Assembly (NCBI GenBank): GCA_003175985.1
Contig: PSRJ01000351.1
Span: 1-37,300 of the forward strand
Source of the DNA: Terriglobia bacterium
GTDB lineage: Bacteria; Acidobacteriota; Terriglobia; Bryobacterales; Bryobacteraceae
Direction: 5' to 3'
DNA length: 37,300 bases
The stretch's first letter is position 1. Each line of letters begins with the position of its first letter. The notes under the pieces were generated by a model. That model saw nothing but the letters and a program-made list of their open reading frames with translations. It ran no database searches and had not been told where the DNA came from. A program made the position numbers and the translations under genes. Positions 1 through 8,305 of this stretch are shown here, one piece after another.

Positions 1-38
1 CCGCGCCGGCTGGCCGGAAGTTTCTCGGACTTCTTCAT
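1..38 (-). CDS. 5' end of an unidentified leftward gene (partial)
   Basis: Only the first 12 codons lie in the window. Reading leftward from the ATG at 36-38 gives MKKSEKLPASRR and then the edge. The start is supported by a purine-rich ribosome-binding site (GAAGGAGA, complement of about 45-52) a short distance upstream. The product cannot be identified from so few residues. Its upstream region (39 to about 199) is shared with the rightward toxin-antitoxin-like unit. Confidence 0.5.
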   Translation of the reverse strand, partial: MKKSEKLPASRR

Positions 39-199
39 ACGGGGTATCTCCTTCTCACAGCTCGCTCGTTCGCTTCGAAATCGCCAATGCCGCCGCGATC
101 GAAGCGATCCTCAGGTATCCTCTCGTCGGTTTGTTCTCAAGCGAGTCCTCGGCGCTCTCTGAAGGATGATATCAGCTTGGGGAAGCGAGTGGAACAGCC

Positions 200-229
200 G
201 CGACATATACGCATGACAGTGTTATATGT
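200..229 (+). promoter_or_regulatory. Putative promoter with overlapping inverted-repeat operator
   Basis: A perfect 7-bp inverted repeat, ACATATA (203-209) and TATATGT (223-229), is separated by 13 nt. A plausible sigma-70-like promoter coincides with it: GCGACA (200-205), a 17-nt spacer and TATATG (223-228), predicting a transcript start near 235. Both arms would therefore cover promoter elements. Because the next genes are an antitoxin-like and a zeta-like pair, autoregulation by the antitoxin is a natural inference, but it is not shown by sequence alone. Confidence 0.45.
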
Positions 230-273
230 GACGGTAGTGACGAGCCGATTTTGTTGCGCAATACTAAAAGGAG

Positions 274-507
274 ATGTTTGCTCCGGGCATACTCACAGAG
301 GAGTTTGCACGTGTCGCCGCCAAAGCCGGGCTTCGTGCCCGGGAAAGCGCGTTGGCCGCGGGCCACTCCGTCGTTTTTATGGACAGTCGTGGCCGGTATA
401 TTGAGGAACAGCCGGATGGAAGGCTCCTTGAGGTTCGTTTGCAACCCGGCACGGTGCGCGAATCACACGTATTCGTTATCGGCGAACTGACGAAAACGGC
501 CGAATGA
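274..507 (+). CDS. Small antitoxin-like protein upstream of zeta-like kinase
   Basis: A 77-residue soluble protein of no family I can name. It is rich in Ala and Arg at the N-terminus (RVAAKAGLRARESALAAG) and has a C-terminal beta-rich half. It ends 1 nt before the GTG of the zeta-toxin-like gene, so the two are almost certainly co-transcribed and translationally coupled. Position, size and partner suggest an antitoxin, but this is inferred from context. One oddity is that the Shine-Dalgarno-like AAAAGGAG (266-273) abuts the ATG at 274 with no spacer, and an in-frame stop at 265-267 prevents an upstream start. Either translation uses an unusual start or the true start lies slightly downstream. 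Confidence 0.6.
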   Translation: MFAPGILTEEFARVAAKAGLRARESALAAGHSVVFMDSRGRYIEEQPDGRLLEVRLQPGTVRESHVFVIGELTKTAE

Positions 508-508
508 T

Positions 509-1078
509 GTGCCGACATTGTCTGTTATTGCTGGCCCCAACGGCTCAGGCAAGAGCACTCTGACTTCGTCGATTTGGTTCGAGGGCAACGAGAATCTGAT
601 CGACCCTGACGCGATTGCTCGCGGTCTGAATCCTGCCAATGCGGCTCATGCCGCGATTCCGGCGGCTCGCCAAGCTATCCTTCGCTCGAAGGCAGCCCTC
701 AGTCAGCAGTTCAGTTTTGTATTGGAAACAACGCTTGCCGGTCACGGCGCAATATCCATAATCCGCAAAGCGAAGATTACCGGGTATCAGACGTTCGTCG
801 TCTACGTCGCGCTTGGGGATCCGGAACTGCACATCGAGCGTGTCCGTCTTCGGGTATCTCAAGGAGGACACGATATCCCTGACACTGACATTCGCCGTCG
901 CTACCTACGAAGCCTTATGCATGCTCCCGAAGCCTTGAAGCTCGCTGACGAGGCGGTTGTGCTCGACAATTCAGGCATCTATCCCGTGCGTATGCTGCTT
1001 CTGCAGCGCGAGCACGTCGTTTGGCGCGCGGATGTGCTACCGGAGTGGATTCAAGGTCTATGCGACGTGCTTGAGTGA
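509..1078 (+). CDS. Zeta-toxin-like P-loop kinase (COG4185 type)
   Basis: A 189-residue P-loop protein. Walker A is at residues 9-17 (GPNGSGKST), followed by a zeta-type acidic motif at 31-35 (IDPDA, with D32 and D34) and an ETTLAG segment at 73-78, all usual for zeta-toxin-like/COG4185 ATPases. Classical zeta toxins phosphorylate UDP-N-acetylglucosamine, but many short COG4185 proteins have unknown substrates, so the reaction is not certain here. A basic stretch at about residues 130-136 (DIRRRYL) is compatible with phosphate binding. The start is the GTG at 509, 1 nt after the TGA of the upstream small gene; the in-frame sequence gives no better start. The gene converges on the ankyrin operon with a 53-nt gap that holds no clear terminator. 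Confidence 0.82.
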   Translation: MPTLSVIAGPNGSGKSTLTSSIWFEGNENLIDPDAIARGLNPANAAHAAIPAARQAILRSKAALSQQFSFVLETTLAGHGAISIIRKAKITGYQTFVVYVALGDPELHIERVRLRVSQGGHDIPDTDIRRRYLRSLMHAPEALKLADEAVVLDNSGIYPVRMLLLQREHVVWRADVLPEWIQGLCDVLE

Positions 1079-1131
1079 ATCGCGCGCCGTTCGATTGTCC
1101 GGAGTCGTCCGGGCGAAACTGAAGGATTTCC

Positions 1132-2922
1132 TCACTCGCACGCCTCCGTAATGCAAATCGATTCCAGGGTGCGGCCGACCGGCGGAACGGGCAGGCCCTG
1201 GGCCGCCATTAACTTGCGCAGAAGTAACCCGGCTTCCGGGTGGGCAATGGCCGATTGCACGCCCACACGGACCAGTCCATCGGCGTAATCCACGGGTTGC
1301 CAGGTGTGGATGGCTAACTTGCCGCCGCGGTTGTCCGTGTTGCCGTAATCGCGGATATCGAGCTTGGCGCCGTGGTCGGCGAGAATCTGGATGACATCAG
1401 TCCGGCCTTTATGGGCGGCGCCGTGCAAGGCGGTACGTCCGGTGTCAGCCTGCAAGTTGGGATCGATCCCCAGGTCGAGCAGCATCTTCACCGCTTCGAG
1501 CGTGGCTTCGGGCGACCATTCGTAAGTGATCCCCTCAACCCAACCGACTCCCGCGGCCACGTGGAGCGCCGACACATTCAATGCCGTGTTGATCTTAGGA
1601 TCGGCCCCGTGTTCCAGCAGAAGCTTCATGAGGACGACGTCGCCGGATTGCGATGCGCGCAGGAAGGCCGTGGCGCCGTTCTCATCCAGCCACTGGTTCG
1701 TGAAAACGGTACGGGTCTGGGTGCTGTCCTTCATGCGGGCGTTCACGTTGGCGCCATGAGCCAGCAGCAGCTTGATGTAATCCAGGTGGTCCATATCCGG
1801 CTGGCGGACCGGATAGTCGCCCGACTCGATATTGCGGTTATCGGTAGCGAGATAAAGCGGCGTCCACCCGCCTTTGTTGGGGAGGTTTACGTCGGCGCCG
1901 TGGTCCAACAGATATGTGCCGAGCTTGTAATAGCGATTCTGGGTTGCCACCAGCAGTGGGCTCCAGCCATAAGCAGTGACCTGGTTGATGCCGGCCCCAG
2001 CGGCGAGCAGGACTTTCACTGACTCGAGATTGTTGGCGCGGACCGCGTAAACCAGCGGTGTGAGACCGCCGCCATCCTTGGGAATCGGACGGCCCCGAAA
2101 TCCGAACGCCGCCACGGCGGCGTCGTCGTTTTGATCGAAGCCTTGCTCGGCGCCGTTCGCCGCCGCTCCGCCGCGACCCCTTCCGGCGGCTCGGCCAGGT
2201 TGTGCCTGCCCTTGGCCGCCAATCCCGTTGTTATCTCCGCGAAGCGAGCTGAGCTGCGATAAGTCGAGCGCCTTGCCGGCAGCGAGTGCCGCACCCTGCG
2301 CCGCCACCTGCTTTCTCGGGTCGTTGGCTTTTCCAAGCGCCGGTCCTCTTCCCCGCTCCGCCGGGTCGGATTGTGCTCTGATTTCGGCGCCGCGCTCGAT
2401 CAAAAGCTGAATGGCCGCGGCGTGGCCTTCGTCGGCGGCCCACATCAACGGAGTGGTTCCGCGCAGCGTTTCCTTCGCATTGACCTGCGCTCCATGGTCC
2501 AGCAAAACGCGGATGGCATCGACCTTGCCGGTGCGCGCAGCCGCCATGAGGGGGGTCCTCCCCAGAGGAAGGTGCTCGTTGGCGTCAGCGCCTGCGTTAA
2601 GAAGGGCGGCAAGGATCGCGGCATCCCCGTTGATGCTCGCCAGCCACAATGGTGTGGCGCCTTCACGGTTCGCGGCTTTGGTATTGGCGCCGGCATGGAG
2701 CAGCACGTCTACCATTTCTTTGTCGGAGCGGAACACCGCCCAGTGAAGCGCCGTTGCGCCATCGGCTTGAGGGACATTCACGTCGGCATGACGGTCCACT
2801 AGTTGCCGCACCGCCGCAAGGTCACCGCGTGCGGCTGCTTCGGTGACTTCATTGGCAGTGGCTGCAAGACTCAAACCCGGCACTATTGCCAACACGATGG
2901 CGGTTGCGATGATGTGCTTCAT
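1132..2922 (-). CDS. Secreted ankyrin-repeat protein
   Basis: A 596-residue exported protein. A Sec signal peptide (MKHIIATAIVLAIVPGLSLA) is followed by a long array of ankyrin repeats, recognisable by repeated G-x-TPLxxA and LLxxGAdvN patterns from about residue 35 to 205 and again from about 290 to 560. A low-complexity Gly/Arg/Gln-rich linker (about 205-290, including RAAGRGRGG) splits the array. Ankyrin repeats bind proteins, and the signal peptide places this one in the periplasm or outside. It is the last gene of the operon with the DUF1552 and DUF1592 proteins (9-nt gap to the gene upstream), suggesting it partners with them. The last repeats are degenerate and end in ESICITEACE. The function is otherwise unknown. 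Confidence 0.88.
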   Translation of the reverse strand: MKHIIATAIVLAIVPGLSLAATANEVTEAAARGDLAAVRQLVDRHADVNVPQADGATALHWAVFRSDKEMVDVLLHAGANTKAANREGATPLWLASINGDAAILAALLNAGADANEHLPLGRTPLMAAARTGKVDAIRVLLDHGAQVNAKETLRGTTPLMWAADEGHAAAIQLLIERGAEIRAQSDPAERGRGPALGKANDPRKQVAAQGAALAAGKALDLSQLSSLRGDNNGIGGQGQAQPGRAAGRGRGGAAANGAEQGFDQNDDAAVAAFGFRGRPIPKDGGGLTPLVYAVRANNLESVKVLLAAGAGINQVTAYGWSPLLVATQNRYYKLGTYLLDHGADVNLPNKGGWTPLYLATDNRNIESGDYPVRQPDMDHLDYIKLLLAHGANVNARMKDSTQTRTVFTNQWLDENGATAFLRASQSGDVVLMKLLLEHGADPKINTALNVSALHVAAGVGWVEGITYEWSPEATLEAVKMLLDLGIDPNLQADTGRTALHGAAHKGRTDVIQILADHGAKLDIRDYGNTDNRGGKLAIHTWQPVDYADGLVRVGVQSAIAHPEAGLLLRKLMAAQGLPVPPVGRTLESICITEACE

Positions 2923-2931
2923 GGATTTGCC

Positions 2932-4284
2932 CTACAGGTTTTCGAGCCGGCCGGTGCTGTCGCCGATGTTGTCCTGGTGAATGCCGTACATATCCAGCAA
3001 CGTCACCAACAGGTTGCCGGTCGGAACCGTTTTGGTCGGATAAGCGATATGCCTTCCGCCTTTCAGCTTCCCATTCAAGCCGCCTACCAGCACATGCGGT
3101 ACGTCATAGTGGACGTGCTGGTTGGAATTGCCCATGTTGGAACCATAAAGAACCAGCGAATGGTCGAGCAGTGTGCCGTCACCATCCTGCGTCTTAGCCA
3201 GATTCGCGACGAGATGGGCGAGCATTTTGACGTGATACTGATTGATCTTCGAGAGCTCGGCGATGCGCCTGGGATCTTCGCCATGATGCGACGCGCCGTG
3301 AAATCCGGCCGTGGGCGCTTCCGATTCGGGGTAAGTCCGCCCGGTGAGATCGCGCGCGAAAAGCAGCGTCCCCACGCGAGTAATATCCGCCTGGAATGCC
3401 AGCGCCAGCAGATCGAACTGGAGCTTGATGTGCTCATCGAAGGTTTGCGGCACGCCTACGGGCACCGACATATCGGCGGGCGCGACCGTGGAAGCCTTCA
3501 TGGCAATTTGCAGCCTGCGCTCGATCTCGCGGACGTTTTCCGTGTAATTGTCGAGCCGCTGCTTATCCGAAGAGCTCGATTGGCTGCGAAGCCGCGAGAG
3601 ACTACCGTTCAGCGAATCCAGAATACTGCCATCCCGCTTTCTCCGCCGGGCGCGCTCCTCCACGGTGCTGCCGTCGCCGAACATGCGCTCGAAGACGACT
3701 TGCGGATTCAATTCCATGGGCAACGGATCGGTGGGCGACGACCAGGAGATGGTGTTCGTGTAGGTGCAACTGTAACCCTCGCCGCAGTTGCTCGAATTCG
3801 CGCCGGGATCTTCGACGGCAAGTTGCATGGAGGGCATCAGGTTTTCGCGGCCGATCTTCTGCGCGATGATCTGATCGATCGTGGTGCCTGCGTAGACGTC
3901 GGCGCCGGCGGTCTTCTTGGGCTTGTTCGCGCACAGGAACGCAGCAGCCACCCAGTGATCGGCGCCGGTAGCGCCGGGTGGCGGTTCAGCGGATCGGGAA
4001 TGCAGGCCGCTGAGAATCACGGTGTGGCTGCGGAATGGCTCCAGCGATTTCCAATTGAACGGAAATACGGCGTCGAGGGCGCCTTCTTTCTCGGGTACCC
4101 AATAACCGGGCGCCATCCCATGCGGCACGAAGCAGCCGACAAAGCGCGGCTTCGGCGAAGCTGCCGTCTGCGCGAGCGCAGTCATGGCCGGCACCATGGC
4201 ATCCAGAAGCGGCAGCGCGAGCGTGGCCCCGGCGCCACGCAGAACCGTGCGGCGGGACATGTGTTTCTTCGTGATGAACCTCAT
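2932..4284 (-). CDS. DUF1552 exported protein with Tat-like signal
   Basis: A 450-residue protein starting with a twin-arginine-like leader (MSRRTVLRGAGATLALPLLDA, residues 9-29), followed by the hallmarks of DUF1552: FVPHGMAPGYW, a LHS segment, a central DHWVAAAFL region, and a C-terminal block on gene order-typical residues (LYGSNMGNSNQHVH, HVLVGG, NLLVTLLDMYGI). DUF1552 proteins occur mainly in Planctomycetes, Verrucomicrobia and Acidobacteriota, nearly always beside DUF1592-type cytochromes; they resemble DUF1501/sulfatase-fold proteins but their reaction is unknown. The gene lies 13 nt downstream of the DUF1592 gene. An AGGAG sits about 10 nt upstream of the chosen ATG at 4284; ATG at residue 9 is an alternative start that would still give a complete Tat leader. 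Confidence 0.9.
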   Translation of the reverse strand: MRFITKKHMSRRTVLRGAGATLALPLLDAMVPAMTALAQTAASPKPRFVGCFVPHGMAPGYWVPEKEGALDAVFPFNWKSLEPFRSHTVILSGLHSRSAEPPPGATGADHWVAAAFLCANKPKKTAGADVYAGTTIDQIIAQKIGRENLMPSMQLAVEDPGANSSNCGEGYSCTYTNTISWSSPTDPLPMELNPQVVFERMFGDGSTVEERARRRKRDGSILDSLNGSLSRLRSQSSSSDKQRLDNYTENVREIERRLQIAMKASTVAPADMSVPVGVPQTFDEHIKLQFDLLALAFQADITRVGTLLFARDLTGRTYPESEAPTAGFHGASHHGEDPRRIAELSKINQYHVKMLAHLVANLAKTQDGDGTLLDHSLVLYGSNMGNSNQHVHYDVPHVLVGGLNGKLKGGRHIAYPTKTVPTGNLLVTLLDMYGIHQDNIGDSTGRLENL

Positions 4285-4297
4285 GGCCGTCTTTCTC

Positions 4298-6721
4298 CTA
4301 ATTCCTTACGATTGCGCCCGGCGCCTTGCGGGCGGCTACCTGCTGCGTGCTGTCCGATGTTTTCATATTCGTCTGGAATGGGGCGCTCTTCACGATGCCC
4401 ATCACGATCGAAGTAAATTTGTATTTGCCGGCGGCCGAATCGCGTACGATCGACCGTACCACCGGCATATCCTGATATTCGACGCCGCGGCCGAGAGCGT
4501 AGGTGAGCAGCTTTTCGGTGACGACTCTGGCGAACTGATCGGAGCGGCGCATCAGCGAATCGCGGAGGCTCGCGACGCCGTCGATTTTAGTTCCGTCCAC
4601 GAGGACTCCCGAGGCATCGATCGGAGTATCGCCATCATAAGTGCGCCAGGTGCCCACTGCATCGAAGTTTTCGAGCGCCAATCCCATCGGCTCAAAAATC
4701 TTGTGGCAGGACGCGCAGACTGGATTGGCGCGGTGCGCTTCCAAAGTCTGACGCATCGTCGGCGTTTTGGTGTTGCCCGTAGGATCCACCGTTGGCTCCT
4801 TCGGTTTCGGAACGTTGGGCGGCGGATCCGGAGGGCTGACACCAAGGAAGGTTTGCAGAAACCACTTCCCCCGCGCCACAGGAGAGGTGCGCGCCGCCGC
4901 GGACGTGAGGGTCATCAACCCGCCCTTCCCCAGGAGGCCGCGGCGCATATCAAGATCCGCAGTCAACGTCACCCGCCGGAACTGCGGGCCATAGACGTTC
5001 GGGATTCCGTAGTGCTTCGCCAGCCGTTCGTTGACGAACGTGTAATCGCCATTCAGCAGATCGAGTATGCTGCGGTCCTCGTGTGCGATGCTGCCGAAGA
5101 ACAGTTCGATCTCGCGTTGAAATGCCGCGCGCAGGTTGTCGTCAAAATCGGGAAACAGATTCACCACCGGCTCACTGGTCTTCAGCGAGCGCACGCTCAG
5201 CCATTGACCCGTGAAATTGGTGACCAACGCGTCAAACTTGGGATCGGCGAGCATGCGCCGCACTTGCTTTTCGAGCACGGCCGGGTCTTTGAGCCTGCCC
5301 TGCGCGGCCACGTCGATCAGTTCATCGTCGGGAACGGTACTCCACAGGAAGAAGGACAGCCGGGAAGCCAGCGCCAGATCGCTAACGCGATAGCTCTTTC
5401 CGGCGGGCAAGCCGGCCGGCTCGGGCTCCAGGCGGTACACAAACTCCGGATCGGCGAGCACCCGCTGCGCCACGGCTTCGATGCCATCATCAAAAGTTCC
5501 TTCGCTGCGGCCTGCCTGATAGAAGGTCATAAGGGCAGTCACGTCGGAAGGCGTTGCCGGGCGGCGGAATGCATGCTTCACCAAAGTCGAAATAATAGTC
5601 CGCGCACAGGGTGTTTCGTCACGAGCCGTTTCCGGGCGGCACACAAAGACCTTCTTACGGCTGCCGGTTTCAGTCGCGCCGTTGGCATTGTAGGGTCCTT
5701 CAATCCAAACCTGGCCGACGTGCGGGTAGAAGAGGAATCCCGGAATAGAGCCCGGCGTATTCATGGTCCGTAGAAACGGCCGGTCGAGTTCGGTGCCGGG
5801 CACATCGTTGGTGGCCATGAATGTCACACCTACAGTATGCAGGCCGGCCTTGATCGGAATGCGCTGCGTAGAGCGGCCATTGCCCGTGGTGTTTGAAATT
5901 TCTCTATCCCAATCGAACAGGCGCACCCGCTCCCCATCGACTATAACTTCAAGTTGTTCGCCCTTGACGCCGCCCAGGACGGCCTGGAAGTAACCGGTCA
6001 CGCCCTTCACCTTAAAGGAATACTCGCCATCGGCGGGGAACTGGTATTTGAAAAGGATGCCGCCGCGAGTCCCGAACGGCAGGCCCTCGATGTGATAATT
6101 CTGCGCGGTATCGGCGGGGACTTCGAAGACGGCCTGCGTGGGCGCGGAAACATCGCCAATCGCCAGGCGGCTGATCTTGCCAGCGGCCGATAAGTATGCC
6201 TCCATCAAAGCCGGGGAAAGAGTCAGCGCTCCTGCAATGTTGTCGAAACCATGCGTGGAATCATCGGAGGGAAGAAACTTGGTGGCATCCACTTCGAGTC
6301 CGAGCACGTCGCGAATCGCGTTCGTATATTCGGTGCGATTCAACCGGTGCAAGCCGGGCGCAGGCAGGTGAGTGACCGCCGTCCGGTCCAGCTCATTTTC
6401 CATCCAGGAGATCAGCGAATCCAGGATGGCGGGTTCGGGCCGCGGCATGCCGGTGGGCGGCATCATTCCCGCGCGTAATTTGCGCACAACTTTTTCCGCG
6501 ATCTCCGCCTGATCCGCGAGGTGCGCGAGGTCGAGTTTGTCGAGCTCCAGGTTAGCCGTCTTCAACTTCGCGCTGTGGCAAACCACACAATAACGGTCTA
6601 GGACCGCGCGCTGTGCGGCGACATCCGGCGCCGGTGCCGTCGACCGCGAGACGGACTGGCCGGAGACAACAACGACCGACAGTGTCGCCAGACAGGCGAC
6701 GAAAAGAACTATTGTTTTCAC
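4298..6721 (-). CDS. DUF1587/1592/1588/1585 exported cytochrome-like protein
   Basis: An 807-residue protein with a Sec signal peptide (residues 1 to about 22). A c-type heme motif CVVCH is at 45-49, followed by a planctomycete-cytochrome-like region and then the DUF1587 signature [19 protein letters not shown] beta-rich DUF1595-like carbohydrate-binding-like section follows (about 200-360), then DUF1592 ([18 protein letters not shown]), DUF1588 (around [15 protein letters not shown]) with a second CxxCH (CASCH, about residue 670), and DUF1585 at the C-terminus ([14 protein letters not shown]). The family is widespread in Acidobacteriota and Planctomycetes and is presumed to carry out extracytoplasmic redox chemistry, possibly on carbohydrates; no substrate is established. 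It is the first gene of a three-gene operon. GAGGG lies about 6 nt upstream of the ATG. Confidence 0.92.
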   Translation of the reverse strand: MKTIVLFVACLATLSVVVVSGQSVSRSTAPAPDVAAQRAVLDRYCVVCHSAKLKTANLELDKLDLAHLADQAEIAEKVVRKLRAGMMPPTGMPRPEPAILDSLISWMENELDRTAVTHLPAPGLHRLNRTEYTNAIRDVLGLEVDATKFLPSDDSTHGFDNIAGALTLSPALMEAYLSAAGKISRLAIGDVSAPTQAVFEVPADTAQNYHIEGLPFGTRGGILFKYQFPADGEYSFKVKGVTGYFQAVLGGVKGEQLEVIVDGERVRLFDWDREISNTTGNGRSTQRIPIKAGLHTVGVTFMATNDVPGTELDRPFLRTMNTPGSIPGFLFYPHVGQVWIEGPYNANGATETGSRKKVFVCRPETARDETPCARTIISTLVKHAFRRPATPSDVTALMTFYQAGRSEGTFDDGIEAVAQRVLADPEFVYRLEPEPAGLPAGKSYRVSDLALASRLSFFLWSTVPDDELIDVAAQGRLKDPAVLEKQVRRMLADPKFDALVTNFTGQWLSVRSLKTSEPVVNLFPDFDDNLRAAFQREIELFFGSIAHEDRSILDLLNGDYTFVNERLAKHYGIPNVYGPQFRRVTLTADLDMRRGLLGKGGLMTLTSAAARTSPVARGKWFLQTFLGVSPPDPPPNVPKPKEPTVDPTGNTKTPTMRQTLEAHRANPVCASCHKIFEPMGLALENFDAVGTWRTYDGDTPIDASGVLVDGTKIDGVASLRDSLMRRSDQFARVVTEKLLTYALGRGVEYQDMPVVRSIVRDSAAGKYKFTSIVMGIVKSAPFQTNMKTSDSTQQVAARKAPGAIVRN

Positions 6722-6827
6722 AGACCCTCGGCCAATAGTATCGGACTTTGAGACACTATTTAATCCTGCCGATCATATCATTGTGATGCCTCCTTCGCCA
6801 TCCCCATCTCGGGCCATCTTTCGAGAG

Positions 6828-6855
6828 CCAAGTCCCAGGTACATCAGGGACTTGG
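6828..6855. repeat. Perfect 9-bp inverted repeat in divergent promoter region
   Basis: CCAAGTCCC (6828-6836) and GGGACTTGG (6847-6855) are exact reverse complements separated by 10 nt. They lie in the 195-bp region between the divergent DUF1592 operon and the carboxymuconolactone-decarboxylase-like gene. A TAGAAT hexamer (6863-6868) follows and could be the -10 of the rightward gene, which would put the repeat over its -35 region. A transcription-factor operator is the likeliest reading. A leader hairpin or terminator is possible but there is no T-run after it. Confidence 0.5.
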
Positions 6856-6916
6856 GATTCGATAGAATGGACACTCCTGCGCAACCAACGAGTACGGGAA
6901 GAAACAGGAGATCGCC

Positions 6917-8260
6917 ATGCGTCTGCAACACTTTTTCGCTTTGACTGTGTGCCTGACATCCATTGCCGGAGCCCAGACCTCTTCCAGCCAGGGAAACGCC
7001 AAACAAGCGCCCGATCCGCGAAAGCTGGTGCTTGTGGGTGACCGGCTCAAGCCGCTCAAGTATGACGAAATGACGCCCGAGCAGAGGACCATGATCGATC
7101 ATCTGCTGGCCGGGGAACGCGGCGGAGCGCGCGGTCCGTTCAATGTACTGCTGCGCAGTCCCGAAGTCGGCGATTTCGCTCAGCAATTCGGCGGAGCGAT
7201 GCGTTTCCGGACCACCATACCCAAAGACGTCTCCGAGACGATCATTATCATGACCGGCCGTTACTGGAGCGCCCAGTACGAGTGGACCGCGCACAAAGCC
7301 GCCGCGCTACAGAATGGCGTCAAGCCGGAGATTGTGGACGCCATCGCCGCCGGCAAGCGTCCCAGCGGCATGCCGTCTGAAATGGAAGTGGCCTATAACT
7401 TCATCGATGAACTGCTCACGACGCATCAGGTGAGCGACGCCACCTTTAAGGCCGCCAAGGACCGCTACGGCGAAAAAGGCGCCGTGGATATGGCGGGGCT
7501 TAGCGGATGGTACGGCCTGGTCTCGATGGCGTTGAACCTGGACCGCTATCCTTTGGGTCCGGACGCACAGCCCGAGTTGAAGCCCCTCGACAATCCGCTT
7601 CCCATCGTGGGATCGGGTTTTGCCACTGCGATTCCGGGAACGCCGGCGCCGGCGGCTGCTACATCTACTGCCAAGGGTAAGATGTTCACCCTGCGAGGCG
7701 ATCGTTTTAAGCCGCTGACTTACGAGCAAATGACTCCGGAACAAAAAGAATTCACCGACCTGGCCATGGCCGGGCGCGGCACAGCCGGCAGTTTTAATAT
7801 CTCGCTGCGCAGCCCCGAGGCAGGCAAGCTGTTCTACCAAATGGGAGAACGGGTCCGCTTCCACATGTCTGTGCCCGATAAGCTCAAGGAACTGACGATC
7901 CTGCTCACCGCGCGTTACTGGGGCGCGCAATTCGAGTGGCTGGCTCACCACCGGGCCGCCGCGCAGGCCGGTTTGAGCGAGGACAAGATCAAGGCGATTG
8001 CCGAGGGAAAGCGGCCGGCCGGAATGTCAGCTGACGAAGAGACCGTCTATAACTTCATCACCGAGCTATTCAAAACGAAGCAGACCAGCGACGCGACGTT
8101 CGCGTCCGTAAAGAACCTGGTTGGCGAGCGCGGCATGGTGGATTTGCTGGTCACGGCGGGCTACTACCAGGTTGTCTCAATGCTCATGAACCTTGATCGT
8201 ATGCCGTTGAATGACAACCAGCAGCCCGAGCTGAAGTATCTGGCCAAGCCCATTTCGTGA
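6917..8260 (+). CDS. Exported tandem carboxymuconolactone-decarboxylase-like protein
   Basis: A 447-residue protein with a Sec signal peptide (MRLQHFFALTVCLTSIAGAQ) and two copies of a CMD/AhpD-like domain, about residues 35-220 and 250-445. The copies share GDRxKPLxYxxMTPEQ, LRSPE, GRYW/ARYW, a QYEWTAH/QFEWLAH segment, IAxGKRPxGM and YNFIxEL. Gamma-carboxymuconolactone decarboxylase acts on a beta-ketoadipate intermediate in the cytosol. This protein is exported, and neither copy has the CxxC pair of AhpD peroxidases, so neither classical role can be assumed; the conserved E/H pair in the EWxAH segment is the probable active site. An SD-like AGGAG lies upstream of the ATG. The gene converges on the sulfatase gene with a 45-nt gap. 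Confidence 0.85.
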   Translation: MRLQHFFALTVCLTSIAGAQTSSSQGNAKQAPDPRKLVLVGDRLKPLKYDEMTPEQRTMIDHLLAGERGGARGPFNVLLRSPEVGDFAQQFGGAMRFRTTIPKDVSETIIIMTGRYWSAQYEWTAHKAAALQNGVKPEIVDAIAAGKRPSGMPSEMEVAYNFIDELLTTHQVSDATFKAAKDRYGEKGAVDMAGLSGWYGLVSMALNLDRYPLGPDAQPELKPLDNPLPIVGSGFATAIPGTPAPAAATSTAKGKMFTLRGDRFKPLTYEQMTPEQKEFTDLAMAGRGTAGSFNISLRSPEAGKLFYQMGERVRFHMSVPDKLKELTILLTARYWGAQFEWLAHHRAAAQAGLSEDKIKAIAEGKRPAGMSADEETVYNFITELFKTKQTSDATFASVKNLVGERGMVDLLVTAGYYQVVSMLMNLDRMPLNDNQQPELKYLAKPIS

Positions 8261-8305
8261 GGGATTGAGGGCACATTCGCGCCGCACTCGCGTCAAGCGG
8301 TCCCA

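Noticed and set aside
2803-5773. Long plus-strand ORFs of 500 or more codons opposite the DUF1592, DUF1552 and ankyrin genes
   Set aside because: The minus-strand proteins have clear family motifs and leaders; the plus ORFs have biased composition and no motifs, as expected from GC-rich codon use.
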